Positions 51,919 to 61,300 of a stretch of 64,000 nucleotides of DNA are shown here, in pieces (position 1 is the first letter of the stretch; each line of letters begins with the position of its first letter). The stretch is from CAIMFV01 sp040757715. GTDB lineage: Bacteria > Pseudomonadota > Alphaproteobacteria > Caulobacterales > Caulobacteraceae. The notes under the pieces were generated by a model. It was not told the DNA's origin, ran no database searches, and worked only from the letters and a program-made list of their open reading frames with translations. The stretch lies in the NCBI GenBank assembly GCA_040757715.1, contig JBFLWS010000003.1, positions 62,001 to 126,000 on the forward strand, given 5' to 3'. Both the position numbers and the translations under genes were made by a program.

Positions 51919-54399
51919 TCAGGCCGCCTTCTTTCCACTGGGCTTGGGCGGCGGGGAGGGCGCCTTGGGCGAAGCGGCAGGCTTGGCGGCAGGGGGGGCG
52001 GGCGGCTTCACCACCAGGGGCGCGGCGCCTGGACCAGCGAAGGACGGCTCGGTCTTGGGCTTCACCTCGGCGGTGGGGATGGCGGCGTCCAGAGGCACGG
52101 GTGCGTCGGGCTCCGGCGGCGCCTCCACCCTCGGCTCGGTGCCGGGCTGGAAGGCCTCCACGTGGCCATGGACGCTGACCATCTTGGCGGTCTTGGGGGC
52201 CTTGAAGTCTTCGTCGGGCTGGCCCTTCAGAGCTTCGCGCATGAAGTCGATGAAGATGGGCACGGCGGTGACGGCGCCGGCCTCGTGGTCGCCCAGGCTG
52301 CGGTTGTCGTCGAAGCCCACGAACACCCCCACCACCAGGCTTGGCGTGTAGCCCACGAACCAGGCGGAGCGGAATTCATTGGTGGTGCCGGTCTTCCCGG
52401 CGATGTGACGGCCGAGCTGCGACACCGCCGCGGCGGTGCCGTTGGTGGTCACGCCTTCCAGCATCAGGGTGATGGAATAGGCGGTCACGGGGTCCATGAT
52501 CGGCTTGCCGAGGGCGTCGAGCCGCGGCGACTCATCGCCGGTCCATACCGCATCGCAGCCGGGGCACTGGCGGGTGTCGGCGCGCCACACCGGGGCGCCC
52601 TGACGGTCGGAGACGACTTCGATCACGTGCGGATCGATGCGCCGCCCGCCATTGGCGAAGGCCGAATAGGCCCCGGTGAGGCGGAAGGGCGTGGTCTCGC
52701 CGGCGCCGAGGGCCATGGCCAGCACCGGCGCCATGTCGTTGACCACGCCGGCGTTGACGGCCGCCTCGCGGATCTTCTTCATCCCGACCTTTTCGGCGAT
52801 GCGCACGGTCATCTGGTTGCGCGAATAGACGAGGCCGTTGCGGAACGGCGAGGGGCCGGCCGAGTCGTGCTCATAGTTTTCTGGCGACCACACCTGGCCA
52901 TTGGCGCCGGTGAGCTGGATCGGCGCATCGAGCACGATGGAGGCGGGCGTGAATCCGTTCTCCAGGGCGGTCGCATAGACGAACGGCTTGAACGAGGACC
53001 CCGGCTGACGCATGGCCTGGGTGGCGCGGTTGAACTTGGACAGCGAGAACGAATAGCCGCCCACCAGGGCCTGCACCCGGCCATTGCGCGGGTCCACGGC
53101 CACCAGGGCGCCGTTGACGATGGGCGTCTGGCGCAAATTGAAGCTGTGCGGCTGACCGTCCTTGGGCTCCACGAACACCAGATCGCCGACGTTGAGGCCC
53201 TTGCCGGCCTTGGCCCAGACCACATCCGCGCCATCGAGATCGCCGCCGCCGCCCGAAGGCAGGAGCACGTGCACGCCGCCGGCGATGCGGTCGATCACCG
53301 CGGGCTTCCAGGTGCGGCGCTCCGACGCCGGAGCCTTGGCAAGGGCCGCCTTTTCCCAACCCGGGGCGATCTTGATCTGCTGGATGGCGCCGCGCCAGCC
53401 ATGGCGATGGTCATAGGCCTCCAGCCCCTTCATCAGGGCCACGCGGGCCAGGGTCTGCAGGCGCGAATCCAGGGTGGTGCGGATATAGAGCCCGCCATCG
53501 TCGGCCTTGGGACCCACCACGGCCATAGCCCGCTCGCGCACCTCCTCCATGAAGTAGTCGGCGTCGTGATAGTGGGCGCGCTCCGGACGAAGCTGGACCT
53601 TCAGGTCCTCCTTCATGGCCTCGATGGCCTGGGCCTTGGTGATGAAGCCCTCGTCGGCCATCTGGGCCAGCACCCAGTCGCGACGACGGATGGCCTCGTT
53701 GCGGCGCTTGATGGGGTCGTAGTTGGACGGCCCCTTGGGCAGGGAGGCGAGATAGGCCATCTCCGCCACGCTAAGCTCGTTCAACGGCTTGCCAAAATAG
53801 TTGAACGCCGCCGCCCCTACGCCATAGCTGCGATAGCCGAGCCAGATTTCGTTCAGATAGAGCTCAAGGATGCGCTTCTTGGGCAGGATCTGCTCCAGCC
53901 GCCTGGCCAGGATGGCTTCCTTGATCTTGCGCCCGAAGCTGTGCTCGTTGGTGAGCAGGACGTTCTTGGCCACCTGCTGGGTGATGGTGGAGCCGCCTTG
54001 CAGGCGTCGGCCGCGCACCACGTTGAGGAGGTCGCGGGTCATGGCCCGGCCGAGCCCGGCCACGTCGATGCCGCCGTGCTCGAAGAACTTGCGGTCTTCG
54101 GCGGCCAGGAACGCCTTAGTGAGCATGGGCGGCATCTGGTCGTAGGGCACGAAGATGCGCCGCTCTCGGCCGAACTCGCCAATCAAGGTGCCGTCCCAGG
54201 CGAACACCCGGGTGGAGGTGGGCGGGTGATATTCCGCGAGCTGCGCGGCGTCCGGCAGGTCGTGGAACAGCCAGGCGGCGTAGATCGCAAGCGTGAAGCC
54301 GGCCACGGCGATGAGGCTGAGGGCGGCGACGCCCGCAATCGCCACCCATCGTCCAACGGAATGCAAGCCGGCGCCTCCTGGCTGCCGAGCCCTACGCAA
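51919..54399 (-). CDS. mrcA: penicillin-binding protein 1A (glycosyltransferase/transpeptidase)
   Basis: 826 residues; builds and cross-links peptidoglycan. One N-terminal membrane helix (VAIAGVAALSLIAVAGFTLA) precedes the GT51 domain with FLAAEDRKFFEHGGID, QGGSTITQQVAKNVLL and RRLEQILPKKRILELYLNEI. The transpeptidase domain has the active Ser in RQPGSSFKPFVYA, YSRNQMTVRI and the KTGTTNEF box. An OB-like insert lies between them. The C-terminal 80 residues are Pro/Ala/Lys-rich and probably unstructured. The amidase gene lies 139 bp upstream on the same strand. Confidence 0.96.
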   Translation of the reverse strand: MRRARQPGGAGLHSVGRWVAIAGVAALSLIAVAGFTLAIYAAWLFHDLPDAAQLAEYHPPTSTRVFAWDGTLIGEFGRERRIFVPYDQMPPMLTKAFLAAEDRKFFEHGGIDVAGLGRAMTRDLLNVVRGRRLQGGSTITQQVAKNVLLTNEHSFGRKIKEAILARRLEQILPKKRILELYLNEIWLGYRSYGVGAAAFNYFGKPLNELSVAEMAYLASLPKGPSNYDPIKRRNEAIRRRDWVLAQMADEGFITKAQAIEAMKEDLKVQLRPERAHYHDADYFMEEVRERAMAVVGPKADDGGLYIRTTLDSRLQTLARVALMKGLEAYDHRHGWRGAIQQIKIAPGWEKAALAKAPASERRTWKPAVIDRIAGGVHVLLPSGGGGDLDGADVVWAKAGKGLNVGDLVFVEPKDGQPHSFNLRQTPIVNGALVAVDPRNGRVQALVGGYSFSLSKFNRATQAMRQPGSSFKPFVYATALENGFTPASIVLDAPIQLTGANGQVWSPENYEHDSAGPSPFRNGLVYSRNQMTVRIAEKVGMKKIREAAVNAGVVNDMAPVLAMALGAGETTPFRLTGAYSAFANGGRRIDPHVIEVVSDRQGAPVWRADTRQCPGCDAVWTGDESPRLDALGKPIMDPVTAYSITLMLEGVTTNGTAAAVSQLGRHIAGKTGTTNEFRSAWFVGYTPSLVVGVFVGFDDNRSLGDHEAGAVTAVPIFIDFMREALKGQPDEDFKAPKTAKMVSVHGHVEAFQPGTEPRVEAPPEPDAPVPLDAAIPTAEVKPKTEPSFAGPGAAPLVVKPPAPPAAKPAASPKAPSPPPKPSGKKAA

Positions 54400-54538
54400 G
54401 CCCGGCGAGTTCTAAGGGCGCAGGAATCCGGGGTCGGAGCCGCGGCGTCAAGCCATTAGGCGTCGCCGATCAGCGAAAACTCTCCGCCTGTGGGTCCTGC
54501 GCACGGGTTTGGTGAACGGCCCGCGACGAACGCCTCCC

Positions 54539-55774
54539 TCACTGGACGGCGAACTTGGCGTCCTGCAGGAAATAGGTGTCGATGGCGGCGGCCACGCCGT
54601 CCATGAACCTGCGGCGATAGGGCTCGGAGCCAAGGGCGTGCTCGTCGCCATGATTGGTGATGAAGCCCATTTCCAGCAGCACCGCCGGGGTCTCGGGGGA
54701 CAAGAGCACCACGTAGTTGGCGTCGCGATGGCTATGGCGCAGCAGGTCCACCTTGCCGTTCAGCTTGTCGAGCAAGGCGTTGGCGAACACCGCCGAGCGG
54801 TTGGTGTTGTTGCGCTGCTTCAGGTCCAAGAGGATGCGGTTCACCGCGGTGTCACGGCTGGGCAGGTTCACGTCGATGAACCAGTTGCTCTCCTTGTCGA
54901 ACACGTGCCTCGCCACGCGGTCCGCGCCCTTGTCGGAGAGCGTGTAGACGGTGGCGCCGTGCAGGGACGGGTCCGAACCGGCGTCCGAATGCAGCGAGAT
55001 GAAGAGGTCGGCGTTGGCGCGGCGAGCGATCTTCACCCGCTGCTCCAGGGGAATGAAGGCGTCGGAGTCGCGGGTCAGCACCACATTGTAGCGGCCGGTG
55101 GCTTTCAGCGCGTCGCGCAGGGCGAGCGCCGCGGCGAGGTTGAGATCCTTCTCGTGCGTGCTCGCCCCTTCGGCGCCCACGTCGTGGCCGCCGTGGCCGG
55201 CGTCGATCACCACCACCTTGCGGCTGGGCGCAGCGGGCAGGACAGGCTCCTCCACCACTGCCTTGGCGAAACCGGGGCGTTGCGCCGGCGCGGCCTCGGC
55301 GCTGAAGTCCACCACATAGCGGTAGGTCTTGATCCCATCGCCGGGGGACAGCAGGAAGCGCCGCTTCACCACCGCCGAGCGGGCGAGATCAAAGCGCAAC
55401 CGGGCCCCGCCGGCGGCCTCGTCGATACGCCAGTTCTTTACGAGCCCGGCACCGTCGCCGGACATGTCGCCCGCGCTCATATCCACCCGGGGCAGGGTGA
55501 TCACGGCTTGTCGAGCGGGGTCTTCGCCAGAGAGCAGCTTGCCGGCCACGGCGCGATCGAGCTCGATCACCACCCGGGTCTGAGCGGCGTCGCCGCCCAC
55601 CCGCACCTTCAAGATGCCGGCGTCGGGACCGGGATGGCTCACGCCCGCAGCGGCCACGCCGCCCAGCACCAGCACGGGCGCAAGGAAGCGCAGCCAGCGG
55701 CCGATCGCCGAGGGGCGCCTGTCCATCCAACCCTGCAAGACCTTGGCCGACATATGCGGCTCCGAAAGAATCAT
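54539..55774 (-). CDS. amiC: N-acetylmuramoyl-L-alanine amidase with AMIN domain
   Basis: 411 residues; an in-frame ATG at 55753 (MSAKVLQGW) is an alternative start. A hydrophobic segment (LRFLAPVLVLGGVAAAGVS) acts as signal or anchor. An AMIN-type beta domain lies at about 55-160. The Amidase_3 domain has zinc ligands in VVIDAGHGGHDVGAEG, THEKDLNLAAALAL and LFISLHSDAG, and the catalytic Glu in AVLLEMGFITN. It cleaves septal peptidoglycan during cell separation. It is divergent from rne, as in Caulobacter. Confidence 0.94.
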   Translation of the reverse strand: MILSEPHMSAKVLQGWMDRRPSAIGRWLRFLAPVLVLGGVAAAGVSHPGPDAGILKVRVGGDAAQTRVVIELDRAVAGKLLSGEDPARQAVITLPRVDMSAGDMSGDGAGLVKNWRIDEAAGGARLRFDLARSAVVKRRFLLSPGDGIKTYRYVVDFSAEAAPAQRPGFAKAVVEEPVLPAAPSRKVVVIDAGHGGHDVGAEGASTHEKDLNLAAALALRDALKATGRYNVVLTRDSDAFIPLEQRVKIARRANADLFISLHSDAGSDPSLHGATVYTLSDKGADRVARHVFDKESNWFIDVNLPSRDTAVNRILLDLKQRNNTNRSAVFANALLDKLNGKVDLLRHSHRDANYVVLLSPETPAVLLEMGFITNHGDEHALGSEPYRRRFMDGVAAAIDTYFLQDAKFAVQ

Positions 55775-56212
55775 TGTCTTCAGCTATAAACCAGGTTCGG
55801 TGGTGAAACACTTAATCGCCGGAGGCGTCTTCGGCCTGCGCGATGGATGGAATCGGCGGCTGCAGAGCGAATTCGCGCTTTTGCCGCGCCGAAAACGCCC
55901 CCGGATCGCGAAAAGCTTTTCTTTTTCACCGCGGTGTTGCAATCTGGCCCCACGCATTGCGGCCGCTTCGGCGAGCGCCGAGCTGGCTGCGCGTGCCTGC
56001 GGAATGAACGACACCCCATCGGACGTTTCGCCCCTCCGATTTGCGCGCCTCGTCGCGTCAGGAACTTAACCCCATGGGCTGCGTCGCCTACGCCCTCGAT
56101 CGATCCACTCCGGCGCGGAATATTTCGCGCCCTGAGGGACGTGCGCCTGCGACCGCCCCGCATCGGCCCCCGAGCTCCTGGCTCGGCGCGCGCCGCAGGA
56201 ACCAAGACGAAC
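55775..56212. other. 438-bp leader region upstream of rne
   Basis: No gene is convincing here, although the rne frame stays open to 55847 without homology. The segment around 55890-55940 is T-rich and could hold the rne promoter. RNase E mRNAs commonly have a long 5' leader used for autoregulation, and this gap would fit one; that is inference. The amiC promoter must also lie at its left end. Confidence 0.4.
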
Positions 56213-58918
56213 ATGACAAAAAGAATGTTGATCGACGCCGCCCACGCCGAAGAGACGCGTGTGGTGGTGGTGGACGGAAATCGGATTGAGGAGCTCGATT
56301 TCGAAAGCCAGTCCCGCAAGCAGCTGCGGGGCAACATCTATCTGGCCAAGGTGACCCGGGTCGAACCCAGCCTCCAGGCCGCCTTCGTGGAATATGGCGG
56401 GAACCGGCATGGGTTCCTCGCCTTCAACGAAATCCATCCGGACTACTACCAGATCCCCACCGCCGACCGCGAAGCGCTGATGCGCGAAGAGGCCGAGGAG
56501 GAGGATGAGGCGCCGACGCCGTCGCGCAAGCGCGCCGCCGCTGCGGAGGGCGATGACGAGGACGAAGCTCAGGTTCTCGATGACGAAGACGACGTCATGG
56601 AGGAGGAGCTGGAGCGTCGCCGCCGCCGGCTCATGCGCCGCTACAAGATTCAGGAAGTGATCCGTCGCCGCCAGATCATGCTGATCCAGGTGGTGAAAGA
56701 AGAGCGCGGCAATAAGGGTGCGGCGCTCACCACCTATCTGTCCCTGGCCGGCCGCTACTGCGTGCTCATGCCCAACACCGCCCGGGGCGGCGGCATCAGC
56801 CGCAAGATCACCAACGCCGCCGACCGCAAGCGCCTGAAGACCGCGGCGCAGAGCCTCGACGTGCCTAACGGCATGGGCCTGATCATCCGCACCGCCGGCG
56901 CCGCGCGCACCAAGACCGAGATCAAGCGCGACTACGAATACCTGCTGCGGCTGTGGGAGAGCATCCGCGAGAAGACGCTCAGCTCCATCGCCCCGGCCCT
57001 CATCTATGAGGAAGAGGACCTCGTTAAGCGCGCCATACGCGACCTGTTCGACAAGGATCTGGACGGCATCGTGGTGGAGGGCGAGCCCGGCTACCGCGAG
57101 GCGCGCGAATTCATGCGCATGATCATGCCCTCCCAGGCCAAGAAGATCGTGCAGCACAAGGAGCCGACGCCGCTGTTCGTCCGCTACAAGGTGGAGGACC
57201 AGCTGGCCCAGCTGCACTCGCCGGTGGTGCCCCTGCGGTCCGGCGGCTATCTGGTGATCAACCAGACCGAGGCGCTGGTCGCCATCGACGTCAACTCGGG
57301 CAAGGCCACCCGCGAGCGCAACATCGAGGCCACGGCCTTGAAGACCAACCTGGAAGCGGCCGAAGAAGCCGCGCGCCAGATGCGCCTGCGCGACCTCGCC
57401 GGCCTCATCGTCATCGACTTCATCGACATGGACGAGGGCAAGAACAACCGCGCCGTCGAGAAGAAGCTGAAGGACTGCCTGAAGGACGATCGCGCCCGGC
57501 TGCAGATGGGTAAGATCTCCATCTTCGGCCTGATGGAGATCAGCCGTCAGCGTCGCCGCGCCGGGGTGCTGGAAGGCTCCACCCACGTGTGCGAGCACTG
57601 CCAGGGCACCGGGCGTTTGCGCTCCATCGAGTCCAGCGCCCTCGCCGCGCTGCGCGCCGTGGAGATGGAGGCCGTGCGTCACGGCGCCGGGGCGGCAACC
57701 CTGCGCGTGCCGGTGGCCGTGGGCCTCTATGTGCTGAACGAGAAGCGCGCCTATTTGCTGCGCCTGGAGCAGACCCAGGGCCTGCACGTCACCGTGGCCC
57801 TCGACGATACGCTGAGCCGCGCCGAGCACCTGATCGAGCGCACCCTGCGCGACGAAACGTACCGTCCGCCAGCCCTACCCGATCTGGTATTCGAATCCTC
57901 GCCCGAACCTGAGGTCGAGGTGGAGGAGGACGAGGTTGAGGACGAGGACGAAGGCGCGCTGGAGGCCGCCGCCAACGATGGCGAGGGGGAGAGCGGCCGG
58001 CGTGGCCGTCGCCGCCGTCGCCGCGGCGGTCGTCGCGATGAGGGCTTCGAACGCCCGGCCCAGGCTGAGGCCGCTGGCGATGACGAAGACGACGAAGAGG
58101 AAGACGAAGAGGATGGCTTCGCGGGCGGACGCGATCGCGACGACGGGGACGGTCGCGGCCGTCGTCGTCGTCGTCGCGGCCGTCGCGGCGGGCGTCGCAT
58201 CCGCGAGGATGGCGCGCCGACCCGCGATCCCTACGTCTGGCGCTATCCCCTGCCGGCGGAGCGGGCCAGCTCCGGCCTCGACCCCTACGCCTGGTATGAT
58301 CCCAACGATCGCCGTCCGCCCGCGCCCTTGCCGGTGGCCAAGGTCGATGTGCTGCCGGTGGTGACGCCGGTCTCGGCCGCCCCGCTGGTAGCCAAGCCGG
58401 AAGGCGGCGAGAGCGAGGGCCGCGGTCGTCGTCGCCGTAATCGCGGGCGTCGCGGACGCGGCGAAGCCCCGTCGGCGGCCAATGACGTCTACGCCTGGAG
58501 CGAGGCGGAAACGGCTGCGCCTGAAGCCGAGATCGAGGCGGATGTGGTCGTCGCCCCGACGCCCGAGCCGGAAGCTGTCGTGGCTGTCGTCGAACCGGCG
58601 GTGGAAGTCGCCGCCGAGGAAGCGCCCGCCGCCAAGCCGAAGCGCGTCCGCGCGCCTCGCGTGCGCAAGACCAAGGCCTCCGCGGAGGTTGAAGCTGCGG
58701 CCGATCCCGCGCCTGAAGCCGCCGTCGAGCCCGAGTCTGAGGTGGTGATTGAACGCGCCGCGCCGGAACCTGTGCCGGAGACCGTGCAACAGGCGCCGGT
58801 CCCGGCGGCGCCGGCGCCAGTGGAGCTTGAACCTGCGGAGCTGGTTCCGGCGGAGCCCGATCCTGCGGAAATCGTTGCTCCGCCCGCGGCGCCCAAGCGC
58901 GGCTGGTGGCGCCGCTGA
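56213..58918 (+). CDS. rne: RNase E, degradosome endoribonuclease
   Basis: 901 residues from the ATG at 56213 (MTKRMLIDAAHAEETRVVVV). The S1 domain is split by an acidic/basic insert at about 90-150, a common alphaproteobacterial feature. The catalytic DNase I-like core has VAIDVNSGKATRERN and LIVIDFIDMDEGKNNRAVE with the metal-binding Asp residues. The zinc-link is CEHCQGTG. The C-terminal 300 residues are disordered, with three Arg-rich RNA-binding blocks (near 58000, 58165 and 58430) and long Glu/Ala/Pro runs. It ends APKRGWWRR, matching the GWW motif that binds PNPase in Caulobacter. Confidence 0.96.
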   Translation: MTKRMLIDAAHAEETRVVVVDGNRIEELDFESQSRKQLRGNIYLAKVTRVEPSLQAAFVEYGGNRHGFLAFNEIHPDYYQIPTADREALMREEAEEEDEAPTPSRKRAAAAEGDDEDEAQVLDDEDDVMEEELERRRRRLMRRYKIQEVIRRRQIMLIQVVKEERGNKGAALTTYLSLAGRYCVLMPNTARGGGISRKITNAADRKRLKTAAQSLDVPNGMGLIIRTAGAARTKTEIKRDYEYLLRLWESIREKTLSSIAPALIYEEEDLVKRAIRDLFDKDLDGIVVEGEPGYREAREFMRMIMPSQAKKIVQHKEPTPLFVRYKVEDQLAQLHSPVVPLRSGGYLVINQTEALVAIDVNSGKATRERNIEATALKTNLEAAEEAARQMRLRDLAGLIVIDFIDMDEGKNNRAVEKKLKDCLKDDRARLQMGKISIFGLMEISRQRRRAGVLEGSTHVCEHCQGTGRLRSIESSALAALRAVEMEAVRHGAGAATLRVPVAVGLYVLNEKRAYLLRLEQTQGLHVTVALDDTLSRAEHLIERTLRDETYRPPALPDLVFESSPEPEVEVEEDEVEDEDEGALEAAANDGEGESGRRGRRRRRRGGRRDEGFERPAQAEAAGDDEDDEEEDEEDGFAGGRDRDDGDGRGRRRRRRGRRGGRRIREDGAPTRDPYVWRYPLPAERASSGLDPYAWYDPNDRRPPAPLPVAKVDVLPVVTPVSAAPLVAKPEGGESEGRGRRRRNRGRRGRGEAPSAANDVYAWSEAETAAPEAEIEADVVVAPTPEPEAVVAVVEPAVEVAAEEAPAAKPKRVRAPRVRKTKASAEVEAAADPAPEAAVEPESEVVIERAAPEPVPETVQQAPVPAAPAPVELEPAELVPAEPDPAEIVAPPAAPKRGWWRR

Positions 58919-59015
58919 AGGTAAGCCGCTAAGGTGGTCCTGGGGTAAGCGTTGGGCGGCCATTTCGGTGGTCGCTGACGCCGTGGGCTGGGCAGACGAG
59001 GAGCAGGACGTCCCC

Positions 59016-60467
59016 ATGGTGAACCCGCGGCGTAATGGTTCGGCGCGCGCCGATCTTTGTAATGGGCTGGTGCGGCGCTTGGCCGTAGGCGCCCTGTCGG
59101 CGAGCTTGGTGCTCTCGCCGCCGCTGGCGCAGGTCGCCGCCGCCCAGCAGGCCGCGCCGCAGATCATCCGCGACACCGAGATCGAGGAGATCCTGCACAG
59201 GGACGCCGACCCGATCTTCCGCGCCGCCGGCCTGATCCCCAAGGATGAGACGCTGCTCCTGGTGCAGGACAAGGAGCTGAACGCCTTCACCGCCAACGGT
59301 CTCCTCATCGCGGTCAACACCGGCCTGATCATCGAGACCTCCAACCCCAACGAACTGCAGGGGGTGATCGCTCACGAAACCGGTCACGCTGCGGGCGGCC
59401 ACATCGCCCGCTCCGGCGAATTGGAGAAGGCGGCCATGAGCCCCTTCCTGCTGACGCTGGGTCTTGGCGTGCTGGCGGCGGCGGCAGGCGCGCCCGATGC
59501 GGGCATGGCGCTGGTGTCCTCCTCGCAATATTTCGGCGCCCTCGGCGCGCTCGCCTATTCTCGCACGCAGGAAGCCCGCGCCGACCAGGCGGGTCTCACC
59601 TATCTGGAGAAGGCCGGGTTGTCGGGGCGCGGCCTCGTCGATTTCTTCGACAAGTTCCGCTACGAGGAGGTGTTCTCCGAGGCGCGGCGCTTCAAGTTCT
59701 TCCAGAGCCACCCGATCTCCAGCGAGCGCATCGAGGGCCTGCGCCGGCGCGCCTCGGAGCTGAAGCACTACAACGACGTGGATACGCCCGAGGCTCTGGC
59801 CGAGCATGAGATCATGAAGGCCAAGCTGAAGGCGTTCATGAACCCGCCGCAGCAGACCTTCATCGACTATTCGGAGAAGGATCACTCCTTCCCGGCGCGC
59901 TACGCCCGGGCCATCGCCTATTACCGCGCCCTCGACACCGACAAGGCGGTCAGCCTCATCGACGGTTTGATCGCGGACTACCCTGACAATCCCTATCTCT
60001 ATGAGCTGAAGGGCCAGGCCCTGTTCGAGTCCGGGCATGCCAAGGAAGCCGAGGTCGCGCACCGAAAGTCGGTGCAGCTGAAGCCGGCGGCGCCGCTGCT
60101 GCACATCAACCTCGCCCAGGCCATCATCGCCCAGGAGGACGGCAAGCGCGCCGACGACGCCATTGTCGAATTGAAGAAGGCGCTGGCGGTGGAGGACGAC
60201 AACGCCTTCGCCTGGCGCCTGATGGCCCAGGCCTACAACGCCAAGGGCGACGGCGGCGACGCGCGCCTGGCCACCGCCGAGGAACGCTACAGCGTGGGCG
60301 ATCTGGTGCAGGCGCGCATCTTCGCCCTCCGGGCCCGGGAGATGCTGAAGCGGGACACGCCGGAATGGCGCCGCGCCACCGATATCGTGCTCGTCTCGCA
60401 CCCCTCCAATGAGGATTTGCGCCAGCTCTCGGGCCAGCGCGGCCTCGTTGCGGGGCGTGCGCCTTGA
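59016..60467 (+). CDS. exported M48 metalloprotease with TPR domain (BepA/LoiP-like)
   Basis: 483 residues from the ATG at 59016, with GAGGAG some ten bases upstream. A signal peptide (RRLAVGALSASLVLSPPLAQVAAA) is followed by the M48 zinc domain: NELQGVIAHETGHAAGGHIAR has HExxH and TQEARADQAGLTYLEKAG supplies the third ligand Glu. SHPISSERIEGL is also conserved. The C-terminal half (about 310-470) is TPR (LYELKGQALFESGHAKEAEV). BepA-type proteins assist or degrade outer-membrane proteins such as LptD in the periplasm. Confidence 0.92.
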   Translation: MVNPRRNGSARADLCNGLVRRLAVGALSASLVLSPPLAQVAAAQQAAPQIIRDTEIEEILHRDADPIFRAAGLIPKDETLLLVQDKELNAFTANGLLIAVNTGLIIETSNPNELQGVIAHETGHAAGGHIARSGELEKAAMSPFLLTLGLGVLAAAAGAPDAGMALVSSSQYFGALGALAYSRTQEARADQAGLTYLEKAGLSGRGLVDFFDKFRYEEVFSEARRFKFFQSHPISSERIEGLRRRASELKHYNDVDTPEALAEHEIMKAKLKAFMNPPQQTFIDYSEKDHSFPARYARAIAYYRALDTDKAVSLIDGLIADYPDNPYLYELKGQALFESGHAKEAEVAHRKSVQLKPAAPLLHINLAQAIIAQEDGKRADDAIVELKKALAVEDDNAFAWRLMAQAYNAKGDGGDARLATAEERYSVGDLVQARIFALRAREMLKRDTPEWRRATDIVLVSHPSNEDLRQLSGQRGLVAGRAP

Positions 60468-60534
60468 ATTTGCGCCGGCTTTGATGATCTCTCTTGGGCG
60501 ACGACTTGTGACCATCTGGGTTGAAGGATCCCCC

Positions 60535-61290
60535 ATGCGCCGACTGCTTATCGCCGGGCTCGCGCTCTCCGCCGCCGCGGCCCTGGCCATCGGCGTGGCC
60601 GCCGCCGCCGACAAGGGCAAGGCCGCCCTGGACGACAAGGCCTTTGGCGAGAAGGTGCGCGCCTATCTCATCGCCCATCCTGAGGTGCTGGAAGAGGCCA
60701 TGGCGGCCTTGAAGGTGAAGCAGGATGAGAAGGCCGAGGCGAGCCTTCAGCAAGGCATCGCCGCCCACCGCGAAGAGCTGGAGCATGCCCGCAACGACTA
60801 TGCGGCCGGGACCGGGCCGGTGACGGTGGTGGAGTTCTTCGACTACCGCTGCCCCTATTGCAAGGTGGCCGCGCCCCAGCTCCCCGACTTTATCAAGGCG
60901 CACAAGGAAATTCGCTTGGTGTTCAAGGAGTTCCCGATCCTGTCGGAGACCTCCACCCATGCGGCCAAGGCGGCCATCGCCGCCCGCAACCAGGGCAAAT
61001 ACATGCCGGTGCACCTGGCGCTCATGAGCGCCAAGGACCTCAATGACGAGAGCATCGACAAGATCCTGATCGAGAACGGCGTCGACCTGCAAAAGGCCAA
61101 GGCCGACGAGGCCGCGGAAGCCACCAGCAAGGAGATCGATCAGGTGCACGCGCTGGCCGAGGCGCTGGGCGTCGACGGCACCCCCGCCTTCGTGGTGGGG
61201 GGCAAGATGATCGCGGGGTGGCAGCCGGACGCGCTCGCCGCCGCCATCAAGGCCGATGGCAAGGACCACGCCGTGGCGCGGGCGAAGTAG
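60535..61290 (+). CDS. DsbA-like thiol-disulfide protein (Com1/BdbD type)
   Basis: 251 residues from the ATG at 60535 (AAGGATCC upstream). The signal peptide ends near IGVAAAAD. A Scs-type N-terminal helix region (AFGEKVRAYLIAHPEVLEEA) precedes the thioredoxin fold with VVEFFDYRCPYCKVAAPQL, a CPYC active site. The cis-proline is in ALGVDGTPAFVVGGKMIAGW. It would oxidise or isomerise disulfides in the periplasm. It follows the M48 protease by 67 bp on the same strand and may be cotranscribed. Confidence 0.92.
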   Translation: MRRLLIAGLALSAAAALAIGVAAAADKGKAALDDKAFGEKVRAYLIAHPEVLEEAMAALKVKQDEKAEASLQQGIAAHREELEHARNDYAAGTGPVTVVEFFDYRCPYCKVAAPQLPDFIKAHKEIRLVFKEFPILSETSTHAAKAAIAARNQGKYMPVHLALMSAKDLNDESIDKILIENGVDLQKAKADEAAEATSKEIDQVHALAEALGVDGTPAFVVGGKMIAGWQPDALAAAIKADGKDHAVARAK

Positions 61291-61300
61291 CGAATTCCAT

